This document shows, piece after piece, positions 58,214-64,000 of a DNA stretch of 64,000 nucleotides (positions are counted from its first letter, which is position 1; each line of letters starts with the position of its first letter). This DNA is from Papaver somniferum (taxonomy: Eukaryota > Streptophyta > Magnoliopsida > Ranunculales > Papaveraceae). The notes beneath the pieces are model-generated. The model saw nothing but the letters and a program-made list of their open reading frames with translations, was not told the DNA's origin and ran no database searches. The position numbers were made by a program, and so were the translations under genes. The stretch covers positions 193,540,418 through 193,604,417 of the forward strand of contig NC_039358.1 of NCBI RefSeq assembly GCF_003573695.1, given 5' to 3'.

Positions 58214-58229
58214 AAAACAAAACTAGTGA
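57754..58229. other. spacer with a small foldback MITE and a 37-nt A tract
   Basis: 58009-58126 is an imperfect inverted repeat. The left arm (TTGCTAATAGGGGGGACAGG, then GTGTACCAAA) is the reverse complement of the right arm (TTTGGTACATCC, then TACCCCCATTAGCAGCC). It looks like a miniature inverted-repeat element of about 120 bp. A run of 37 A follows at 58176-58212, then CAAAACAAAAC. No gene. Confidence 0.55.
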
Positions 58230-58439
58230 CAAAACGCCTAGGTGACCAACTTTGTGGTACAAAAAATCCAACCATATTATTTTTAATAAATTAAAACAAT
58301 TTCATTAATAAGTGACACAAAAACCCCAGGCCAAATAATAATGAGAAAATTTACTTTTGTCTAAATTTTCAATTTCCAAAACTGACCTTCGGTATTAATT
58401 CAACTGTTTTCAAAGAAATCACGGAACGAAAACGAAAAT

Positions 58440-59115
58440 AAAATCACAAAACTCTTTCCTGCGAAATCAGATCTCAGATTCCCATCTTCTTCTTCTTAGT
58501 TTACAGATTCAGAGAAAACGATATCTTCTTCGTTTTTTCAGTTTCAGATCTTAATTCAAATATTCGCAATCATCTTCTCCTGATTTTGATTCAATTGAGA
58601 GATTTTTTTTTAGGTTCGAATTGATTCAATAGGTTAAGAGAAGCTACAGTCTGGTGTTTCCTTTAAGTTTAATCGAAGAAGATTATAAAAACCTTATCAA
58701 CTTCGTCTTCAGATTATATAGGTTGTGTGTTATATTCCGAATATTCATCAACGAATCAATCAACTTCGTATTGATCATCTTCGTCTTCAGGTTAAGTTGT
58801 GTGTAGTATTCGGATTATTCATCAAAGAATCAATCAACTTTTCAGGTATTTAATTTTCTTTTTTTTGTTGAATTTTGATTTTTCTAGTGTATAAACTGAA
58901 TTTGATGATGTTCTTATGAATAGATAATAAACTGAATTGATGATGTTCATATGATTTCTTATGTTTTTGTTGATGTTATTATGAATGAGTCTATCTATTT
59001 GGAATGAACCTTTTATGTTTATTATGAAATTCATATTGTTTTTCAATTTTGTTGTTTTTGTTGATATTCACATCTGATGAAACTGTTTTTGGTTTCATCA
59101 TTTGTTCTGTAGATT
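58440..59115 (+). other. 5' non-coding region of the MULE transposase gene
   Basis: TC-rich leader-like sequence with two imperfect copies of a block containing ATCAACTTCGTCTTCAG / TTCATCAACGAATCAATCAA (about 58695-58770 and 58770-58845). A likely splice acceptor region ends TTTGTTCTGTAG (59101-59112), just before ATG at 59116, so a 5' intron is plausible. Confidence 0.5.
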
Positions 59116-61330
59116 ATGGATTCTGTTCTCGCAGTTGTATGTCACAAAGAAGATTCTTTAACTTTTCGTATTGGTCTCCAAGATTCTTTTGCTAATTTGA
59201 AGACTAGTGTATGCTCAAGTTGGTGTGAATTCTCTCCTTCTTTTATGGAAATTTTTCACATGGTTGATAATCAGCAAAAGGTCATTCATTCTGATTTTGA
59301 TCTTCAATCTTTGGCTCTATTTAGTTTGTATAATAAAGAAGGAATTATGGAGTTACACGTAAGTCATAAAGCTGAGTGTTCTGGTTCAATAAGTTCAGGA
59401 ATTATAGCTTTTGATGACCAGCCACGGAGTTCTGGAATTATACCTTTTGAGAAGCCACGAATTGATTATGATGTTCCAGATAAAATTAAGGAACCGTTGA
59501 AGTCTGCTCACTGGTTACATCTTTTTGAGGGAGTTGAACAGTTATTCCCGGGAGGCGTTCAACAAATTCGTTGTGATTTACTAAAGTATCACGCAACATC
59601 CGGTTATGAATTCAAGGTCTACAGAAATGAAAAGTTGAGTATTGGTGCATGTTGAAAGAGGAGAAATGTAACTGGCATTTATATGTTGTGTCTGTTGATG
59701 GTGTTGTAGGAAGTCCCTTTATTATCAAGGAAATAAATAATCACCATACTTGTGTTGGTGGATTTGTTAACAGACCACAAATATCGAAGAAACTAGTTAG
59801 TAGCTTGACTATTGATGAAATTAAACGGGATCCTAATAAGAAAACTAGGCTTGTTATGGAACTGTTTACGAGAGAATACGGCTTTGACATTAGTCGTTAT
59901 TATGCATACTCAGGGAAGAAGCATGCACTGAATACTACATGGGGAGAGAATGAGAAATCTTTCATGTTCTTGAACTGGTATAAAAACAAGTTGATTGAAA
60001 CCAATCCTGGATCTCGCGTGGTTTTGGAAGTTGAAGAAGGGACTCAAAAATTACAGAGGATGTTTATCTGTTTTGAAGCTTATAGTCATGGATTCAATTT
60101 CTGTCGTCCTGTATTATTCGTTGATGCGGACCACTTGAAAAGCAAGTACCTTGGTCATATTGTGGCAGCAACAGGTCTAACTGGAAATGATGGTAAGGTT
60201 TTCATCATTTTTTTTATGTTGATTTCATCATTTTTTATTTTTGGTTTCATCATTTTTATTTTTGGTTTTCATCGCATCTTATGCTTGTGTTATGCTTTTT
60301 GTTCATGTTACAGATTTCTACCCTCTTGCTTATGTTGTGGTTTCATCGGAGAATGAAGAGAACTGGAAATGGTTTTTGGATAATTTGAAGGAAGTGCTTT
60401 CTCCTTTGCGACCAAAGCTTACTTTTGTGAGTGATCGAGGTATTGGATTGGTAACTCAAAATTCCTATTGTATTTTTTGAGGCTTTTCATGGTTGGTGCT
60501 ACTGACATATGGAATGCAATATCAACACATGCTTACCAAAGAATTGCAAGGTTTATAACAAATATGTATTGGGACTGTTTAAGAAATGTGCGTACGCTGC
60601 TACTCATAAAGAATTTACAGAGAATTGGGATAAGTTGAGGAAGGTTGAAAATCAGAAGTTACAAGACTATCTAAGTATAGCTCATGTTGATAAATGGGCA
60701 AGTTTTTTCTTTAAGGGTCGACGATATGGTAGGTTGTGTTCAAATATTGCTGAGAGTTTTAATGGTTCGGTCGTTGAAGAGAGAGAGAAGCCTATAGCCA
60801 TCATGGTTGATGAGATCAGGGTGAAGCTTATGGACCAAATGTGTAAACGTCGCAAGGACTCTGCAAACTTATTGAATTGGCGTCAAACTCTATGTCCATA
60901 ATATGAAGCTCTGCTCCACGACAACAAGATGCATGGCTGTAACTACCAAGTCACCAAGTCCTCGGAATATGTGTTTGAAGTTCATGCTTCATTAACACAG
61001 ACAGACGATTTGAAAAAAAGAACATGTTCTTTTAATCGTTGGCGTATTGACGATTTCTCGTGTTCCCATGCTGTCCGTTGCATCATGGTGAATGGAGAAG
61101 ATCCTTACAAGTATGTTGAACACTACTTTACAGTAAAGTTCTACCGAGAATCATATAAACATGCAATCAATCCTGTTCCCACAGTCGAAAAGCCCGTGAC
61201 AGTGTCTCCAAAATCGATGTTTTTTGGTCCGAATAATGGACCACAGCCAGGACGTCCATCGAACAAGAAAAGGATTCCTAATACAGGTTCAGTTCCCAAC
61301 AAAAAGATGAGAACCTGTGACCACACATAA
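59116..61330 (+). pseudogene. mudrA: MuDR-A (MULE) transposase, PB1-like N-terminus, intron-containing, inactivated
   Basis: 59116-59655 starts MDSVLAVVCHKEDSLTFRIG and resembles the PB1/ubiquitin-like N-terminal region of plant MULE transposases. A zinc-finger DNA-binding segment follows (GAC...KEEKCNWHLYVVS, FIIKEINNHHTC), split by a frameshift near 59653. The DDE transposase domain contains PVLFVDADHLKSKYLG (first Asp) and LTFVSDRGIGL (second Asp). An intron (GT 60193 to AG 60313) joins GND to FYPLAYVVVSSENEENW in phase. The SWIM finger is CSFNRW...DDFSCSHAVRC. Lesions: frameshift in a T run at about 60473-60478, TGA at 60503-60505, TAA at 60899-60901. It would cut and join the element's ends in the nucleus. 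Confidence 0.88.
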
Positions 61331-61920
61331 TAAACGAACATGCGCTTCTTGTCAGATTTCATGAGAACTTGTTGTATCGAATTTAACTTTTAGTTTCGTT
61401 TTTAGACTTTACTTTCAGATTTCATGAGAACTTGTTGTGTTGAACTTGCTTTTATCTACTATTTCAGATTTCAACAGATTTTTGTTTTAGAAGTTAATGT
61501 GCTGCAGTGTTTTCATTCTATAATTTGTCAGAGAATAAACAAGTTTAAGCTTTTGTCAGATTTTCTGCAGGCATTTGGTACAACCAAAATAGGTTTCATC
61601 TTATTTTTGGTGTAACCATTTTTGGTCTCACCATTGTTTTACTTTCACTTTTCTTCTGCATCTTTGACAATACAGTAGATGATGCTGTCTGTTTGTTGAT
61701 TGTTTGCGTTTACATCGTATTTCCGTAGACATAAGCTTTTAAGAGACTACAACTGAAACTAGACAATTTTTTTATAGAAACTGTAATTTGTCACCATGAC
61801 AATCACTCGATAACCATTTCAAAATTACTTTAAATTTCAACTAAAACTGAATGTGCAAGAAGACTATATATCATCATTACAATTACTCGATAACCATTTC
61901 AAAATTAATTTAAACTTCAA
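61331..61920. other. spacer between the convergent MULE genes
   Basis: Repeated phrase CAGATTTCATGAGAACTTGTTGT (about 61353 and 61415), and a direct repeat of about 60 bp containing CGATAACCATTTCAAAATTA (about 61805-61855 and 61876-61930). AT-rich, no ORF; both genes probably terminate here. Confidence 0.55.
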
Positions 61921-64000
61921 CTAAAACTGAATGATCAAGAGGACGGGCACGACATGCGATTCTATATTGTCAAGGAGTATCTTCAACGCCAACCTTGGTC
62001 TCATATTATGCACCTTTTCTCGTATATCATCTGTAGACATGTTTCCTTTCAAGAGGCTCTTCATGTAATAGCAAACACGCATGCCACAATCGTTCCTGAA
62101 AAACCAAAACAATGTTTCAATTGTTACAAGTGACTAGCTGAGAGTGTTCTGACATTAGAACCAATATGTAAACCAGATCTGGTTTCATCAAAAATGAAAC
62201 AAACATTAACTTGAAATGATGAAACCAAATCTGGTTACAACAAACCAAATCTCACATAAATGGTACATAATACCACACAAGTTTATGAAAGACTACCAAT
62301 AAACTGAAATTTATGAAAGAAGTTAGAAACTTAACCTTTCTCCTCAATTTAACTCATACAAGTTTCTTGAATTTAAGAGTCAACAATGTTATTCATAGGC
62401 AATAAAACCCTTTCTGGTTCCATCAAACAACGCACAAAGCAACCTAATAAAACTAGATCTAACATATTACCTCAACATCTTCTTCACGGTTCGAAACCGC
62501 TTCGGGTACTATTTGAACATCCGCTTGTTTTCTTTTACGTCTCAAATAAGTGCTTTGTACCGCTTATTGTGCCCTGTCCTCGACATCATATTTTGCCAGC
62601 AGTGATTCATCTTCTTCAGAAAGAACATTTGTAGCATTGGTCCTAAGCTTTTCAACCACGCTTCGCGCCTATCGGTATTTGGCTTTGTAGGAGTTAGCTT
62701 CACTGCTAGCACCAACATTTTCTTCAACTGGCTTAGTCACTTCATTTTCAGTATCACAACCGACACTTCATTTTCGGTATCACCAACCGGCACTTCAGGT
62801 TCAACATAATCTATAGGCTCAACCAAGCGCATTTCTTGTTCGTCATACTGAAGCAAGAATGATCCCTTTCGGTGACCAATATTCTCCTGCAGTACACAAG
62901 AAAAATTGGTTTCAACTAAAAAATTTGATGAATCCAAATTGGTTTCAGCTAGAATTTTTGATGAAACCAAAATTGGTTTAAAATAAAACAAACGACATAC
63001 CAAGCATAACATTTTAATTGTAAAAAGTAATGGTAACAAGTAATGGTAACAATTCATAACATGACAAAAGAGAAACAAAGCCAACTCCGACATACTTTGG
63101 ACACCGCAATAATGGTTTGGAAAAACACAATATCCCATCTATCTATATATATCAATCAGTGGAAATTTTGTAGGTTGAGTGGTGGATGATTGGCCGAGTC
63201 ATAACATATGCTGCCATACATTGCAAACATCATAACTATACTAACCAAATTAATCAGTGCACAGACAGTACAAGATGAGGAGTTGCTATACTTGTGGTGT
63301 GAAGCTTTATTGGAGGAACATGGCATGATATACAATTGAGACATGGACGATATGTAAAACATAGAAGATTTCAAATATTGTCTAACAAAAATATCATATA
63401 AGACCCTTGAAGTTATCTAAGAAACAAAAATTCAGCTAGAATTTTTGATAAAACCAAAATTGGTTTCATCAGAAAAGTAAATCTTCTAAGTAAATATTTA
63501 CCTCATACCAAAGTTCTGTTTTTTCGACAAGATTCTCGAAGTTAGACAATACTTGTTGGCAGATGTTGCTAAGGTTCCATCTAGCAAACCTCGTATACTT
63601 GTCGAGCCCATCCTTTTTTTGTGCGATATTTGTCATCTCTGCCAACCAATACCGAAAAAAACAACAACAACCAATATCCAAATTAATCATCAAAAACATT
63701 ATAAAAATACTTAACTTATGAATCAAAAAGAACAAATCTTAACTTACAAGCGGGTAAATGACGCAACCAACTACAGTTTCTACGTCTTTTCTGTTTGTCA
63801 TTAGTGAGTCAAATAGATAGTCATGAAAGACTTCCGGCCAACACACCTTATTCATATCAAACACCATCTACAAGTACTTTGCTGCCATAGTTTGCCCACA
63901 TTTGTTGGGGACAAATACCGAAACCAAAAGGAACATGACAAAAAACTTAACAAAGTCATCCGCTCTGGTTTCATCAGTTGCGGCTTCCAACATACGACAT
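61921..64000 (-). pseudogene. C48 (Ulp1-like) peptidase-type MULE accessory gene with DUF1985-like N-terminal part, partial
   Basis: Exons can be read from right to left. 64000-63748 gives DDFVKFFVMFLLVSVFVPNK and WPEVFHDYLFDSLM...TVVGCVIYPL, resembling the DUF1985-type region of plant transposon Ulp1 proteins, with one TAG at 63868-63870; it ends at donor GTAAGT. 63636-63502 gives KDGLDKYTRFARWNLSNI and ends at GAG|GTAAAT, in phase. 62889-62470 is acidic/basic (ENIGHRKGSFLLQYDE, LRRKRK) with a frame change and TAG/TAA stops. 62096-61921 gives NDCGMRVCYYMKSLL...MRPRLALKIL, the C-terminal Ulp1 motif with the DCG catalytic Cys. The exon that should hold the catalytic His and Asp was not found. 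Related proteins remove SUMO-like modifiers or, in VANDAL elements, counter silencing. The 5' end is outside the window. Confidence 0.65.

Larger units (their letters stand above)
59091..63976. repeat. dispersed GGTTTCATCA / TGATGAAACC motif in MULE non-coding DNA
   Basis: Exact 10-mers on either strand lie at 59091, 60243, 62181, 62217, 62959, 63462 and 63967. Close variants occur at about 59074, 60197, 60221, 60263, 60339, 61592, 62412, 62908, 62926 and 63446. Most lie in introns, leaders or spacers; 60339 and 63967 lie in coding sequence. I noticed no exact copy in the LTR elements to the left, without an exhaustive search. Confidence 0.75.
58230..64000. mobile_element. Mutator-like element (MULE) with transposase and convergent C48-protease-type accessory gene; runs off the window
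   Basis: The plus strand carries a MuDR-A-type transposase (59116-61330). The minus strand carries exons of a Ulp1/C48-like gene ending near 61930. The two converge with about 600 bp between stops. Long terminal inverted repeats were not identified at the left side, and the right end lies outside the window; some plant MULEs such as VANDALs lack long TIRs. GGTTTCATCA motifs are spread through its non-coding parts. Both genes carry stops and frameshifts, so this copy is dead. Confidence 0.75.

Overview
This window reads as plant nuclear DNA, most likely from a eudicot with a large, repeat-rich genome. The evidence is the set of transposon lineages (Athila-type and Tat/Ogre-type Gypsy, Copia-type, an L1-like LINE, Helitron and Mutator-like elements), GT-AG introns, AT-rich spacers and the absence of any bacterial gene organisation. 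I cannot name the species. I found no confident single-copy host gene: nearly everything is a transposable element, many nested or broken, and several insertions can be dated relative to each other from their borders.

Layout. (1) 1-1226 is old sequence with a degenerate replication protein A-like fragment on the minus strand. (2) 1232-9669 is a complete minus-strand non-autonomous LTR element with 2.36 kb LTRs and target duplication AAATG. It has tRNA-Met-type primer binding and only uncharacterised ORFs. (3) 9870-20353 is a complete minus-strand Athila-type Gypsy element with target duplication GTATA and tRNA-Asp-type primer binding. Its gag-protease is frameshifted, and reverse transcriptase is fused to integrase by an internal deletion. 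(4) 20359-22450 is old sequence with a Helitron helicase fragment. (5) 22456-32220 is a small Copia-type element arranged LTR-internal-LTR-internal. It is interrupted at 23622-29626 by a non-autonomous Gypsy element whose two LTRs are mosaic. (6) 32221-49251 is a Tat/Ogre-like Gypsy element with 3.56 kb LTRs and an intact minus-strand gag, inserted into the second Copia unit. Copia tail plus LTR occurs a second time at 45382-49251, behind a scar that looks like templated end joining. (7) 49252-53280 holds a candidate non-autonomous Mutator-like element and a solo LTR (target duplication GTACG) of the same family as the 23.6-29.6 kb element. (8) 53550-57753 is an L1-like LINE with many nonsense mutations. 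(9) From about 58.2 kb to the window edge lies a Mutator-like element. It carries a MuDR-A transposase on the plus strand and, convergently, a C48 (Ulp1-like) protease-type gene with a DUF1985-like N-terminal part on the minus strand. Both are pseudogenised.

How the parts relate. The Helitron helicase piece and the RPA-like piece are both on the minus strand and separated only by two younger LTR elements with clean target duplications, so they may be remnants of one Helitron. The strongest candidate for an unusual system is the last element. Its introns and spacers carry the 10-mer GGTTTCATCA (either strand) seven times exactly plus many near copies. This recalls the VANDAL-type anti-silencing systems, in which an accessory transposon protein recognises a short motif accumulated in the element's own non-coding DNA. 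That link is inference.
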